A stretch of 64,000 nt of DNA, from NCBI RefSeq assembly GCF_900090245.1, contig NZ_FMDN01000010.1, positions 62,001 through 126,000 on the forward strand, read 5' to 3'. This document shows, piece by piece, positions 15,264-23,763 of this stretch. Under the pieces are notes generated by a model. It was not told the DNA's origin. It searched no databases and saw only the letters and a list, made by a program, of their open reading frames with translations. This DNA is from Micromonospora halophytica (GTDB lineage Bacteria > Actinomycetota > Actinomycetes > Mycobacteriales > Micromonosporaceae). The translations under genes were made by a program, and so were the position numbers. The stretch's first letter is position 1; the number at the start of each line of letters is the position of its first letter.

Positions 15264-15387
15264 GTGAGCGCGAGGAGTGAGCCGGGCCTGCGAGCCCCGC
15301 AGTCGCGAACGAAGGATGGCGCGTTGTGAGCGCGAGGAGTGAGCCGGGCCTGCGAGCCCCGCAGTCGCGAACGAAGGATGGCGCGTT
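15264..15387 (+). repeat. Two tandem copies of a 62-bp dispersed repeat
   Basis: Bases 15264-15325 and 15326-15387 are identical 62-mers that begin gtgagcgcgaggagtgagcc. A further, slightly diverged copy lies inverted at 30650-30695. Each copy contains GTGAGCG at one end and cgaaggatggcgcgtt at the other, so the last copy places a GAAGGA Shine-Dalgarno-like stretch directly before the GTG start of the RidA gene. This looks like a miniature dispersed repeat of the REP type that inserts between a stop and the next start. Confidence 0.9.
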
Positions 15388-15849
15388 GTGAGCAACGGAC
15401 CGCACGCGAAGCTCGCGGAGCTCGGCCTGACCCTGCCCGAGGTCGTGCCGCCGGTGGCCAGCTACGTCCCGGCGGTGCAGTCCGGCCAGCACGTCTACGT
15501 CTCCGGCCAGCTGCCGATGGCCGAGGGCAAGCTGCTCGCCACCGGCAAGGTCGGCGGCGGGGTCTCCGCCGAGCAGGCCAAGGATCTCGCCGAACGGTGC
15601 GCGTTGAACGCCCTGGCGGCGATCGACGCGCTGGTCGGCCTGGAGAACATCGTCAAGATCGTCAAGCTGACCGGTTTCGTGGCGAGCGCGCCCGGGTTCA
15701 CCGGCCAGCCCGGCGTCATCAACGGCGCCTCCGACCTCTTCGGCGCGGTCTTCGGCGAGGCCGGCCGACACGCCCGCTCCGCGGTCGGCGTCGCCGAACT
15801 CCCCCTCGACGCCCCCGTCGAGGTCGAGGTCATCGTCGAGATCGCCTGA
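15388..15849 (+). CDS. RidA-family protein, 153 aa
   Basis: RidA/YjgF/UK114 fold. The start is the GTG at 15388 right after the repeat. Characteristic segments are 'YVPAVQSGQHVYVSGQLPMA', 'LAERCALNALAAIDALVG', 'IVKIVKLTGFVASAPGF' and the end 'RSAVGVAELPLDAPVEVE', including the Arg in the conserved 'R-S-A-V-G' that binds the substrate carboxylate in imine deaminases. The length is slightly above the ~130 of canonical RidA, as in the Rv3678c subgroup. Likely to hydrolyse reactive enamine/imine intermediates or a related small compound. The spacing to the downstream hydrolase gene is 122 bases, occupied by a palindromic repeat. Confidence 0.9.
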   Translation: MSNGPHAKLAELGLTLPEVVPPVASYVPAVQSGQHVYVSGQLPMAEGKLLATGKVGGGVSAEQAKDLAERCALNALAAIDALVGLENIVKIVKLTGFVASAPGFTGQPGVINGASDLFGAVFGEAGRHARSAVGVAELPLDAPVEVEVIVEIA

Positions 15850-15861
15850 CCCGCCTCCCTG

Positions 15862-15941
15862 CCCCGCGATCTTGCACTTCCGGCCGGGACGAAAGCCGTG
15901 AAGGCTGACAAACCTGAGGCCGAAACTGCAAGATCGCGGGG
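15862..15941. repeat. Palindromic intergenic repeat
   Basis: Perfect 15-bp arms ccccgcgatcttgca (15862-15876) and the complement (15927-15941) enclose about 50 bases that contain a further GGCC-type inner pairing. It lies between two codirectional genes. From memory, near-identical palindromes occur in many Micromonospora intergenic regions. It may act as attenuator, mRNA stabiliser or a mobile palindrome. Confidence 0.75.
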
Positions 15942-15971
15942 AGTGGCGGGCAGGGTCGTACGATCGCAGCC

Positions 15972-16778
15972 ATGACCGGGCATCTGACCGTGCCGGCGGC
16001 GGCGCTCGCCGACGCGCTGCCGGACTGGGTGACGCTGTTGCGGGCACCCAACCCGGGGCCGATGACCCTCGACGGCACCAACACCTGGGTGCTGCGGGCC
16101 GCCCCCGGAGCGCCGGCCGTGGTGATCGACCCCGGCCCGGCGCACGACGACCACCTCGACCGGATCGCCGCGCACGCGCCGGTCGGGTCGGTGCTGATCA
16201 CCCACGGGCACCCGGACCACACCGAGGGCTCCGCGCCGCTGGCCGACCGGCTCGACCGCGCGGCCGTCCGGGCCGCCGACCCCGCGCACACCATCGGCGG
16301 TACGCCGCTGACCCCGGACGCCCCGCTGGAGGCCGAAGGCTTCACCATCCGGCTCGTGCCCACCCCGGGGCACACCGCCGACTCCGTCTGCTTCCTCGCC
16401 CAGCGCGGCGACGAGCGGGTGGTCCTCACCGGTGACACCATCCTCGGCCGGGGCACCACCGTCGTCGCCCACCCCGACGGGCATCTCGGCGACTACCTCG
16501 CCAGCCTGGAACTGCTGTCCGCGTACCGGGGGATCCCGGCGCTGCCCGGGCACGGCCCGGCGCTGGCCGACTGCGGCGCAGCCGCGCAGTTCTACCTGGC
16601 CCACCGCCGCGCCCGGCTCGACCAGGTCCGCGCCGCGGTCGACGCGGGTGCCACCACCGCGCCCGAGGTGGTCGCCAGGGTGTACGCCGACGTCGACCGC
16701 TCGCTGTGGTGGGCCGCCGAATGGTCCGTCCGCGCGCAGCTCGAATACCTCGGGGTGGGCGGGACGGAACAGCCGTGA
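15972..16778 (+). CDS. Metallo-beta-lactamase-fold hydrolase, 268 aa
   Basis: The ATG at 15972 gives a 268-residue protein with the full MBL metal set: 'LITHGHPDHTEG' (HxHxDH, residues ~78-83), 'VPTPGHTADSVCF' (third His), 'VVLTGDTILGRGT' (bridging Asp) and 'PALPGHGP' (last His). The C-terminal helical part 'YLAHRRARLDQVRAAVDAGA' is typical for the LACTB2/Rv3677c group, which in other organisms includes RNases and thioesterases. The substrate is not evident. The stop overlaps the next gene by 4 bases, so translation is coupled to the cyclase. Confidence 0.92.
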   Translation: MTGHLTVPAAALADALPDWVTLLRAPNPGPMTLDGTNTWVLRAAPGAPAVVIDPGPAHDDHLDRIAAHAPVGSVLITHGHPDHTEGSAPLADRLDRAAVRAADPAHTIGGTPLTPDAPLEAEGFTIRLVPTPGHTADSVCFLAQRGDERVVLTGDTILGRGTTVVAHPDGHLGDYLASLELLSAYRGIPALPGHGPALADCGAAAQFYLAHRRARLDQVRAAVDAGATTAPEVVARVYADVDRSLWWAAEWSVRAQLEYLGVGGTEQP

Positions 16779-19700
16779 CCTGCCCGGTCTGCGGCACACT
16801 CGCCGTCCCCGGGGCGCGGTTCTGCCACAACTGCGGGGCGGCCCTGCCGGCCGCCGCCGCCCTGCCGACCGCCGAACGGCGGGTGGTCACCGTGCTCTTC
16901 GGCGACCTCTCCGACTTCACCTCCTGGTCGGAGGATCTCGACCCGGAGCGGGTCGGCGCGGTCACCGACCGGGTGCTCGCCGCCCTCGCGGGCGCGGTCA
17001 AGACGTTCGGCGGGCACGTCGACAAGCTCACCGGTGACGGCATCATGGCGGTCTTCGGCGCGCCCGTCGCGCACGAGGACGACGCGGAGCGGGCCGTGCG
17101 TGCCGCGCTCTCCATGCAGCGGGCGGTCCGCCGGGTGCTCGACGACGAGCGGGGCGGCGGCGCGCCGCTTGGCCTGCGGGTCGGGCTCAACACCGGCGAC
17201 GTCATCGCCGGCATCCAGGCCGCCATCGAGTACACGGTCATCGGCGACACGGTGAACACCGCCGCCCGGCTCGCCGACGCCGCCGCCGTCGGCGCGGTCT
17301 ACGCCGGCGGACGCACCTCCGCCGCCACCCGGCATGTGGCGTCCTGGCGGGCGTTGCGCCCGCTGCGGCTCAAGGGCAAGCGGGAGCCGGTCGAGGCGTA
17401 CGAGCTGCTCGGCCTCCTGGACGCCCCGGGCACCCGCTCCGGCCTCGGTGACGAGGCGCCCTTCGTGGGCCGGGAGACCGAGATCGGTCGGGTCGCCGGC
17501 CGGCTCGCCGAGGTGATCGACCGCGGCGAACCCCGGGTGCTGCTGATGACCGCCGAGGCGGGGATCGGCAAGTCCCGCTTCGCCGCCGAGGTGGAACGCC
17601 TCGCCGCCGGCTACGACGTGGGTGCCGGCCGGTACGCCGCGCACACCGGCGCCCGGGTGCTCTCCGTACGCTGCGCCGCCTTCGGCGAACGGCGCCGGCT
17701 CGCCCCCCTCGCCGATCTGGTCCGGGCCGCGGTCGGCCTGCCCAACGACATCTCCACCGCGCTCACCCGCCCGGCAGTGGAGGAGCGGCTGCGCCGGCTC
17801 GGTCAGCGGCTCGGGCAGCGTGGCGGCAGCCCGCTCGCCACCGACCAGTTGCTGGCCCTGCTCGGGTACGCGGAACTGCCCGGCGGGCACGGCACCGCCA
17901 CCGACAACGGGGAGTGGAGCGGCACCGCCGCGCCCGCCGACGCCGAGGCGGTGCCGAACGCCGTCGCCGGCCTGCTCAGCGCCCTGGCCAGCGAGGCGCC
18001 GCTGGTGATGGTGGTGGACGACCTGCACGACGCGACGGCCGAGACGATCAGCGCACTCGGGCTGACCCTCTCCCGGCTCAGCGGCCCGGTGCTGGTGCTG
18101 CTGCTGGGCCGCCCGGAGCTGGTCCGTACCGCCGGGGCGCTGACCCGGGTCGCGGACGCCGAGGTGCACGTGCTGCCCGCGCTGCGCGGCGCCGACGCGG
18201 CCCGGCTGCTCACCAGCTACCTCGGGGGCGGGAAACTGCCGCAGGCCGACGCGGACCGGCTCCTCGCCACCGCCCAGGGCAATCCGTTCTACCTCGCCGA
18301 ACTGGTCACCCTGCTGATGGAGCGCGGCGCGCTCACCGCGGTCGCCGAGCGTCGCAGCGGTCCCGGCGGCTGGCGGCTGGCCCCCGGCTCGCTGGGCAGC
18401 CGGCTGCTCTCCCGGGACCTGGCGGCCGTGCTCGCGGCCCGGATCGACGCGCTGCCGCAGGACGCCCGCTCGGTGCTGCGCGACGCCGCCGTGGTCGGTG
18501 ACACCGTCCCCGAGGGGGCGCTGGAGGCGCTGCGTGAGCAGCGCGCCGGGCGGGACGGCCGGCCCGCCGCGGTGGCCGCCGTCGAGCTGGAGCGGGCTGT
18601 CGAGGAGCTGCTGCAGCGGCGGATGCTGCACCGCACCCGCAGCGGCTACGCCTTCGCCACCCCGCTGATGCGGGAGGCCGCGTACGCGGGGGTCAGCAAG
18701 GCCGAGCTGGCCGAGCGGCACGCCGCCCTGGCCCGCTGGGCCGTGCCCGGCGGCACCGGCTCCGCGCCCGGTGGCTTCACCGACCCGGCCCGGGACGACT
18801 TCGTCGCCGAGCACGTGGAACGGGCCGCCGCGCTCGCCGACGCGGTCAAGCTGCGCCCGGACGCGCCGGCCCGGACGGTCACCCCGCTGGGCGTGGCCGC
18901 GCTGGGCCGGTCCGCGCGCCGGTCGCTGCACGCCGGGGAGCCGGCCCTCGCGGTCGAGTACGCCGAACGCGCCGCCGAGCTGGCCCCCGACGGGGCGCCC
19001 GCCGCCGACCGGGTGGTGCACGCCCGGGCGTTGCTCCAGGTCGGACGGGCGACCGACGCGCTCGCCTCCGCCGAGAAGATCGCGGCCAACGCCGGTGACG
19101 AGGCGGCCGTGCGGACCAGCGCACTGCTGCTCGCCGGGCAGGCGCACCAGACCCTCGGCGATCAGGGCCGGGCGGTGTCCTGCTGGCAGGAGGCGTTGCA
19201 GGTGGCCACCGCCGGCGGCCTGCCCACCCTGCGCGCCTCGGCGATGCGGCGGCTCGGCATGGCCGACTTCATCGCCGGCCGGCTCGGTCAGGCCAGCAGC
19301 CGGCTCGCCGCGTCGTACCAGGTCAGCCTCGCCGCTCAGGACCCGCGCGGGCAGGCGTGGTCGTTGCAGAACCTGGCCTGGGTCACCACCACCCGGGGCG
19401 ATTTCGCCGGCACCGACGCGGTGCTCGGCCGGGCCGCCCGGCTCTTCGCCCAGCTGAAGGACCCGTACGGGCGGGCCTGGTTGCGGGGCACCACCGCGTT
19501 CGCAAGGCTGCTCGCCGGCCGGCTGCGGGAGGCCCGCCGACTGGCGCGGGTCTTCCTGCCCTTCGGTGAACGGGTCGGTGAGGCGTGGGCGGTCGGCACC
19601 TTGCGCGCGGTCGAGGCGTTCGCCGGGGCGGAGTTGGGCGAGGTCGCCGAGGCGGACCGGGAGGCCCGTCGCGCGTACCGGGACTTCGCCGAGGTCTCCG

Positions 19701-20356
19701 ACGACTGGGGGCGCGGGTTCGCGCTGGTGGTCCGGGGGGCCGTGGCACGCGGGCTGGGCGAGCCGGAGCACGCCGCAGACCTGCTCACCGACGCCCTGGC
19801 GTTCGCCGGGCGCACCTCGCACCCGCTGCTGACCGGGATGGCCGGCACACTGCGCGGCTTCGTGGCGCTGGACATGGGCGACTGCGAGACCGCCGAGCGG
19901 GACGCCCGGGCGGTGCTGACCGCCGTCGAGCCGCACAACCCGCAGGCGCCGGCGCAGGCCGCGCCCCGGGTGCTGCTGGCCACCGCCCGGCTTGCGGCCG
20001 GGGACTCGGCCACCGCGGTGGGGCTGCTCGCGCCGGTCGCGACGACCGCCGCGAGCACCCCGACGTTGCTCTTCTCCCGCCGCCAGACGATGGCCCGGTA
20101 CGCTTCCGCGCTGCTCGCCCACGGCCAGCGGGAGCAGGCGTTGGACTGGGCGCGACGCGCGGTGGCCGCTCCCGCCGAGGACGTCCGCAGCCAGGTGATC
20201 GGGGCGAGTGTGCTGGCCGAGGCGCTGGCTGCCTGTGGCCGGCCGGTCGAGGCGCTGGCCAGTGCCGAGGAGGCGGTCCGGCTGGCGTACGCGACCGAGC
20301 AGCGCAGCGAGCGGGTCGCCGCCGACGCCCTGCGCGTCCGCCTCGTCGCCGGCTGA
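16775..20356 (+). CDS. Zinc-ribbon / class III adenylate cyclase / AAA-type ATPase / TPR protein, 1193 aa
   Basis: The GTG at 16775 overlaps the preceding stop (GTGA). Residues 3-20 form a zinc ribbon (Cys3, Cys6, Cys17, Cys20). Residues ~35-210 are a class III nucleotide cyclase with all key residues visible: metal Asp44 ('LFGDLSDF') and Asp88 ('KLTGDGIMAVFG'), base-recognising Lys84 and Asp158, and transition-state Asn161 and Arg165 ('DTVNTAARL'). The Lys/Asp pair favours ATP, hence cAMP. A P-loop ATPase follows ('TAEAGIGKSRFAAE', ~255-270), with 'VMVVDDLHDAT' as Walker B, then ~600 residues of TPR-like helices. The architecture resembles the mycobacterial Rv0891c/Rv1358 group but lacks a LuxR DNA-binding end. 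A Crp gene lies at 36.4 kb. Confidence 0.92.
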   Translation: MTCPVCGTLAVPGARFCHNCGAALPAAAALPTAERRVVTVLFGDLSDFTSWSEDLDPERVGAVTDRVLAALAGAVKTFGGHVDKLTGDGIMAVFGAPVAHEDDAERAVRAALSMQRAVRRVLDDERGGGAPLGLRVGLNTGDVIAGIQAAIEYTVIGDTVNTAARLADAAAVGAVYAGGRTSAATRHVASWRALRPLRLKGKREPVEAYELLGLLDAPGTRSGLGDEAPFVGRETEIGRVAGRLAEVIDRGEPRVLLMTAEAGIGKSRFAAEVERLAAGYDVGAGRYAAHTGARVLSVRCAAFGERRRLAPLADLVRAAVGLPNDISTALTRPAVEERLRRLGQRLGQRGGSPLATDQLLALLGYAELPGGHGTATDNGEWSGTAAPADAEAVPNAVAGLLSALASEAPLVMVVDDLHDATAETISALGLTLSRLSGPVLVLLLGRPELVRTAGALTRVADAEVHVLPALRGADAARLLTSYLGGGKLPQADADRLLATAQGNPFYLAELVTLLMERGALTAVAERRSGPGGWRLAPGSLGSRLLSRDLAAVLAARIDALPQDARSVLRDAAVVGDTVPEGALEALREQRAGRDGRPAAVAAVELERAVEELLQRRMLHRTRSGYAFATPLMREAAYAGVSKAELAERHAALARWAVPGGTGSAPGGFTDPARDDFVAEHVERAAALADAVKLRPDAPARTVTPLGVAALGRSARRSLHAGEPALAVEYAERAAELAPDGAPAADRVVHARALLQVGRATDALASAEKIAANAGDEAAVRTSALLLAGQAHQTLGDQGRAVSCWQEALQVATAGGLPTLRASAMRRLGMADFIAGRLGQASSRLAASYQVSLAAQDPRGQAWSLQNLAWVTTTRGDFAGTDAVLGRAARLFAQLKDPYGRAWLRGTTAFARLLAGRLREARRLARVFLPFGERVGEAWAVGTLRAVEAFAGAELGEVAEADREARRAYRDFAEVSDDWGRGFALVVRGAVARGLGEPEHAADLLTDALAFAGRTSHPLLTGMAGTLRGFVALDMGDCETAERDARAVLTAVEPHNPQAPAQAAPRVLLATARLAAGDSATAVGLLAPVATTAASTPTLLFSRRQTMARYASALLAHGQREQALDWARRAVAAPAEDVRSQVIGASVLAEALAACGRPVEALASAEEAVRLAYATEQRSERVAADALRVRLVAG

Positions 20357-20405
20357 CTCTCACCGGCCCCTGCACCCCCGGACCGGCGACCCCTACCCGC
20401 GTGTC

Positions 20406-20424
20406 GACCAGGAACGTCCTGGTC
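20406..20424 (+). terminator. Possible weak terminator after cyclase gene
   Basis: An 8-bp perfect stem gaccagga/tcctggtc with a 3-base loop lies 50 bases after the stop. It is short and lacks a U run. The rest of 20357-20588 shows no gene. Confidence 0.35.
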
Positions 20425-20588
20425 GGGGTCCAGGCCCGGGGACGCGAGCCTCGTGATCAACAGGCGGGGTCGGGGCTGGGTCGGGGTGGGAGGTCTGGCG
20501 GTTCCGGGGATGTGTGGGGCGGGTGCGCCGGTCTAGCGTGTGGGTCCGGGAGGCCGCCCACGACGGTGGTCGCGGATGGGGAGGACAG

Positions 20589-21143
20589 ATGAGGCTGCCG
20601 CGTTCCGGCGCCGGTTGGACCATCGCGGTCTTCGGCGTCCTGGCGCTGCTGCTCGGCGCACTCGGGCTGCTCTGGCCCGAGGTGCAGTTGCGGATGCTCG
20701 GGTTCGAGGTGCCGGACCGGCGGGCGGCCGGCGACTACACCGGCACGTTCCTCACCGCGTCCTCGATGGCCTCGTTCAACATGGGCGTCTACTACCTGTT
20801 GGCGGTCGCCACCGAGTGGCGGGCCTTCTACCGCTTCACCGTGGTCTTCCGGCTGGTCACCTGCACCGTGTTCACGTTGACCGTGCTGGCCGACGTGGCG
20901 CCCGGCCAGTTCCTCGGGGTGGCCCTGTGGGAGGGGCTCGGTGCGGTGGCCACCGCGCTGGGTCTGCGCTGGGACGCCCGCCGCGCCGGCCGGGACCGGC
21001 CCGCGACGACCGGAGTCGTCGACGGCCCGGCCGCCGTGGTGACCGTCGATGGTCCGGAGTCCGTGACAAACCCGCAGGTCACCGATGCGGCGGCCGGTCC
21101 GGCGGCGGCCGGTCCCGGATCCGCCGCCGGTACGGATCGCTGA
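20589..21143 (+). CDS. Four-helix membrane protein, 184 aa
   Basis: ATG 20589 follows a gggaggaca Shine-Dalgarno. Four hydrophobic helices are visible: 'TIAVFGVLALLLGALGLLWP', a segment around 'SMASFNMGVYYLLAVATEW', 'FTVVFRLVTCTVFTLTVLAD' and 'FLGVALWEGLGAVATALGLRW'. The N-terminal two thirds look like small DUF-type integral membrane proteins found widely in actinomycetes. A 45-residue Ala/Pro/Thr-rich cytoplasmic tail follows. It sits 30 bases ahead of the kinase gene, so the two are probably cotranscribed. Function unknown. Confidence 0.75.
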   Translation: MRLPRSGAGWTIAVFGVLALLLGALGLLWPEVQLRMLGFEVPDRRAAGDYTGTFLTASSMASFNMGVYYLLAVATEWRAFYRFTVVFRLVTCTVFTLTVLADVAPGQFLGVALWEGLGAVATALGLRWDARRAGRDRPATTGVVDGPAAVVTVDGPESVTNPQVTDAAAGPAAAGPGSAAGTDR

Positions 21144-21173
21144 GCGTCCCGGCGTAACAGGTATTTTCGAGCC

Positions 21174-22718
21174 GTGACCGAGACCCCGCCCGGCGCCCTC
21201 CGGCTGCCCATCGTGCCCGGTCTGACCGATCTGCGGGTGTTCGCCCGGGGTGGGTACGCCACCGTCTACCGGGCCACCCAGATCTCGGTGGGGCGCGAGG
21301 TCGCCGTCAAGGTGGAGAACCGCACGCTGGCCAGCGAGCGGGACCAGGCCCGGTTCCTCCGGGAGGCGCGTGCCGCCGGCAGGATGTCGTCCCACCCGCA
21401 CGTGGTGGACCTCTTCGACGTCGGGGTCACCGTCGACCAGCACCCTTATCTCATCATGGAGCTCTGTGACGGCTCGTACGCCGAGCGGATGCGCCACTCG
21501 CCGCTGGGTGCCTCGGAGACCCGTGACCTCGGCATCAAGATCGCTGACGCGCTCGCCCACTCGCACGCGGCCGGAGTGCTGCACCGCGACGTCAAGCCGG
21601 CGAACATCCTCTACTCGCACTTCAATCCGGCGGTGCTGGCCGACTTCGGGCTCGCCGTGCTGGCCGAGGCACGCGACGCCTCGGTCACCCTGGAGGTGCT
21701 GACCCCGGCGTACGCGCCGCCGGAGATGTTCAGCCACAGCCCGCCCTCGCCGGCCGTCGACGTGTACGCCCTCTGCGCCACCCTCTACGCGGTGATGAAC
21801 GGTCGGCCCCCGCGCTGGCAGTCGGAGCGGAACCCGAGCCTCGTCACCGTGCTGGAGATGTTCAACCAGCCGATCCCGGAGCTGCCCGGGGTGCCGACCG
21901 AACTGATCGACGTGCTCCGCGCCGGGATGTCCAACGACCCCGGCGCGCGGCCCTCGGCGATCGAGCTGCGGGACCTGCTCGTCGCCCTGCCGCTGGACCC
22001 GGCGCCCTCCCCGGTGAGCGGGGCGCCGGTGAGCGGCGCACCGCTGTCCGGCGGCTCCACCGGCGTCGGTTTCACCACCAGCGGGTCGTACACGGTGGAC
22101 CCGTCCGGCCCGCCCCGGCCGCCGGTGGAGGACGCCCAACCGTCGGTGTCGCGCAGCGGCCGGCGGCGGCGACGCTGGTTCCTCGGCGGCGCCGGTGTCC
22201 TCGCCCTGGCCGCCTCGGCGAGCGCCGGGGCCTGGGTCGCCGGCGGTGCCCCGCCGGTGGCCGCGCCGACCCCGACACCGGTGGCCAGCGCCTCGTCGGA
22301 GCCGAGCGGGAGCTGGGGCGCGCTGCCCGGCTGCCTGTCCGGGGCGTCGGCGGCGTCCCTGCCGGCAGGGGCCCGGTGCGCCCCCGAACTGGAGTGCTTC
22401 GGGCCGGTGCGGCTGCGCGGCGACCGGGCCGAGGCGGCCCAGGTCTCGTGCGACGGCCGGCACACCTGGGAGACCTACGTCCAGGGCGAGCTGCCCACCG
22501 CGCTGGTGGGGGCGGGGCACGCGGAGGTCGTCGCCGATCCGGCCGTCAAGCGGGTGTGCAACTCGCGCACCTTCCAGCTCACCAGCCGGATCAGCTACCC
22601 GCAGGAGTGGAACCTGGAGGTCCTGCCGCCGAGCGGCACGGGCACCGACCGCACCTACCGCTGCCTCGCCGGCAAGGGCGCGAACGCGTTGCTCGCGCCG
22701 ACCCTCACCGGTCGCTGA
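21174..22718 (+). CDS. Transmembrane Ser/Thr protein kinase, 514 aa
   Basis: Residues ~20-270 are a Hanks-type kinase domain: glycine loop 'RGGYATVY', Lys46 in 'VAVKVEN', catalytic loop 'LHRDVKPANIL' (Asp ~139), 'DFGLA' (~156), and an APE-like 'YAPPEMF'. A Pro/Ser/Gly-rich linker leads to a basic patch and a transmembrane helix (~335-356). The ~150 residue outside domain contains seven Cys ('PGCLSG', 'RCAPELECFG', 'VSCDGRHTW', 'VCNSR', 'YRCLAG'), probably disulfide-bonded; this is a ligand-sensing region unlike PASTA. The last 14 bases overlap the convergent membrane-protein gene. Starts at GTG 21174, 30 bases after the four-helix protein. Confidence 0.92.
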   Translation: MTETPPGALRLPIVPGLTDLRVFARGGYATVYRATQISVGREVAVKVENRTLASERDQARFLREARAAGRMSSHPHVVDLFDVGVTVDQHPYLIMELCDGSYAERMRHSPLGASETRDLGIKIADALAHSHAAGVLHRDVKPANILYSHFNPAVLADFGLAVLAEARDASVTLEVLTPAYAPPEMFSHSPPSPAVDVYALCATLYAVMNGRPPRWQSERNPSLVTVLEMFNQPIPELPGVPTELIDVLRAGMSNDPGARPSAIELRDLLVALPLDPAPSPVSGAPVSGAPLSGGSTGVGFTTSGSYTVDPSGPPRPPVEDAQPSVSRSGRRRRRWFLGGAGVLALAASASAGAWVAGGAPPVAAPTPTPVASASSEPSGSWGALPGCLSGASAASLPAGARCAPELECFGPVRLRGDRAEAAQVSCDGRHTWETYVQGELPTALVGAGHAEVVADPAVKRVCNSRTFQLTSRISYPQEWNLEVLPPSGTGTDRTYRCLAGKGANALLAPTLTGR

Positions 22719-23022
22719 CCCCGTCCAGGCGGGAGCGCACCGCCGAGCTGTCGAGCGTGTCCAGGGTGTCCGCGTCGATGCCGCCGAGCAGGGCGTCCGG
22801 CTGGCCCGCCGGGGTCGCGCCGCGTTGCGCCCGGTCGTCGCGGTCGCGCAGCGCGGCCACCGCCGTGCCGGTGACCGTCGCGAGCAGGACGACGAGCAGC
22901 GCCAGCGCCACCGTCAGGATCCCGGCGGGGTGCCAGCTCAGCAGGACCGCCAGCACCGCGAGTGCCGCGAGCGCCGCGAGCACCGCCACGGTCCGCGCGT
23001 CCGGTCTGAGGATTCGCCCCAC
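22705..23022 (-). CDS. Small two-helix membrane protein, 105 aa
   Basis: Starting at GTG 23022, the N-terminal half has two closely spaced hydrophobic helices ('VAVLAALAALAVLAVLLSWH' and 'ILTVALALLVVLLATVTGTA') joined by a Pro-Gly turn. The C-terminal half is charged ('LRDRDDRAQRG') and ends 'DTLDTLDSSAVRSRLDG', likely cytoplasmic. The 3' end overlaps the convergent kinase gene by 14 bases. No Shine-Dalgarno stands out, and I know no family. Antisense overlap could matter for expression of both genes. Confidence 0.65.
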   Translation of the reverse strand: MGRILRPDARTVAVLAALAALAVLAVLLSWHPAGILTVALALLVVLLATVTGTAVAALRDRDDRAQRGATPAGQPDALLGGIDADTLDTLDSSAVRSRLDGVSDR

Positions 23023-23136
23023 CCGACAAGCATCCTCACCGGACGCCGGCTGTCAACCCGCGTCGGGGACGTCGTGAGCCGCCGCCGTCCGGTTCAATGA
23101 CCGTGAAGATCATCCCGTCCGAGGAGAGGAACGCCG

Positions 23137-23619
23137 GTGCAGCGGATCACCCGGATCGTCGCCGTACTGTTGGTGTCAGGCGTGCTCGGGGCGTGCGGGA
23201 CGGAGCAGGCTCCCTCGTCGCCCCCGGCCGACCCCGGCGGCACGGCGACGCCGTCCGGGGCCGCCCCGCCCCCGTCGACGCCGTCGCCGTCGCTGAACCC
23301 GCAGCCGAGGACGACCTTCCCCCAGACCATGGCGGCCTGGGTGCGGGCCACCTACCAGGGCGACCACCGGTACGTGGGGGACTGCCGCGAGGCCCGGCCG
23401 GGCCCGGGCGCGGTCTGCGCGAAGAGGGAGGCCACCGTGGACGGTGGCGTCGTCCACGGCGTCGGCGCGCCGAGCAGCGAGATCGACGCCTACGTGTACG
23501 CCCGGGAGGGCGGTTCGGGCTGGCGGATCGTCGACGAGTTCACCCCGTCGTCCGACATGTACGGTCCGGCCACCGAGCCGACGCCCGCCTGGTTCGAGGC
23601 GCTCGGTCGCGGCTACTGA
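23137..23619 (+). CDS. Secreted lipoprotein, 160 aa
   Basis: GTG 23137 is preceded by gaggagagg. A signal peptide with lipobox 'VLGAC' (Cys20) directs lipid anchoring outside the membrane. A Pro/Ser/Thr-rich linker (~21-58) follows, then a folded domain: 'TMAAWVRATYQGDHRYVGDC', 'AVCAKREATVDGGVVHGVG' and 'IDAYVYAREGGSGWRIVDE'. Two Cys in the mature domain (around 'GDC' and 'AVC') could pair. The domain is unrecognised. It is 144 bases ahead of a solute-binding lipoprotein gene on the same strand and may belong to the same envelope function. Confidence 0.8.
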   Translation: MQRITRIVAVLLVSGVLGACGTEQAPSSPPADPGGTATPSGAAPPPSTPSPSLNPQPRTTFPQTMAAWVRATYQGDHRYVGDCREARPGPGAVCAKREATVDGGVVHGVGAPSSEIDAYVYAREGGSGWRIVDEFTPSSDMYGPATEPTPAWFEALGRGY

Positions 23620-23763
23620 CCGTGGCTGCCCGTCTCAACTGCCGAGCGGAATGCGGCTGGCGTCGATCGTGAAAGTCTCGTTGCATCGGCCGGTGACCAC
23701 ACAGATGGACCGGGACCGCTACCCTCGGTGTCCCGCAGGCCGTGTCCGTGAGCGAGGTCGCCG

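Noticed and set aside
15264..15387. CRISPR-like tandem repeat
   Set aside because: Only two directly adjacent copies with no spacer and no cas genes; this is a dispersed repeat duplicated in tandem.
16592..20122. 1176-codon frame antisense to the cyclase gene
   Set aside because: No recognisable domain; the plus frame has the cyclase, P-loop and TPR motifs.
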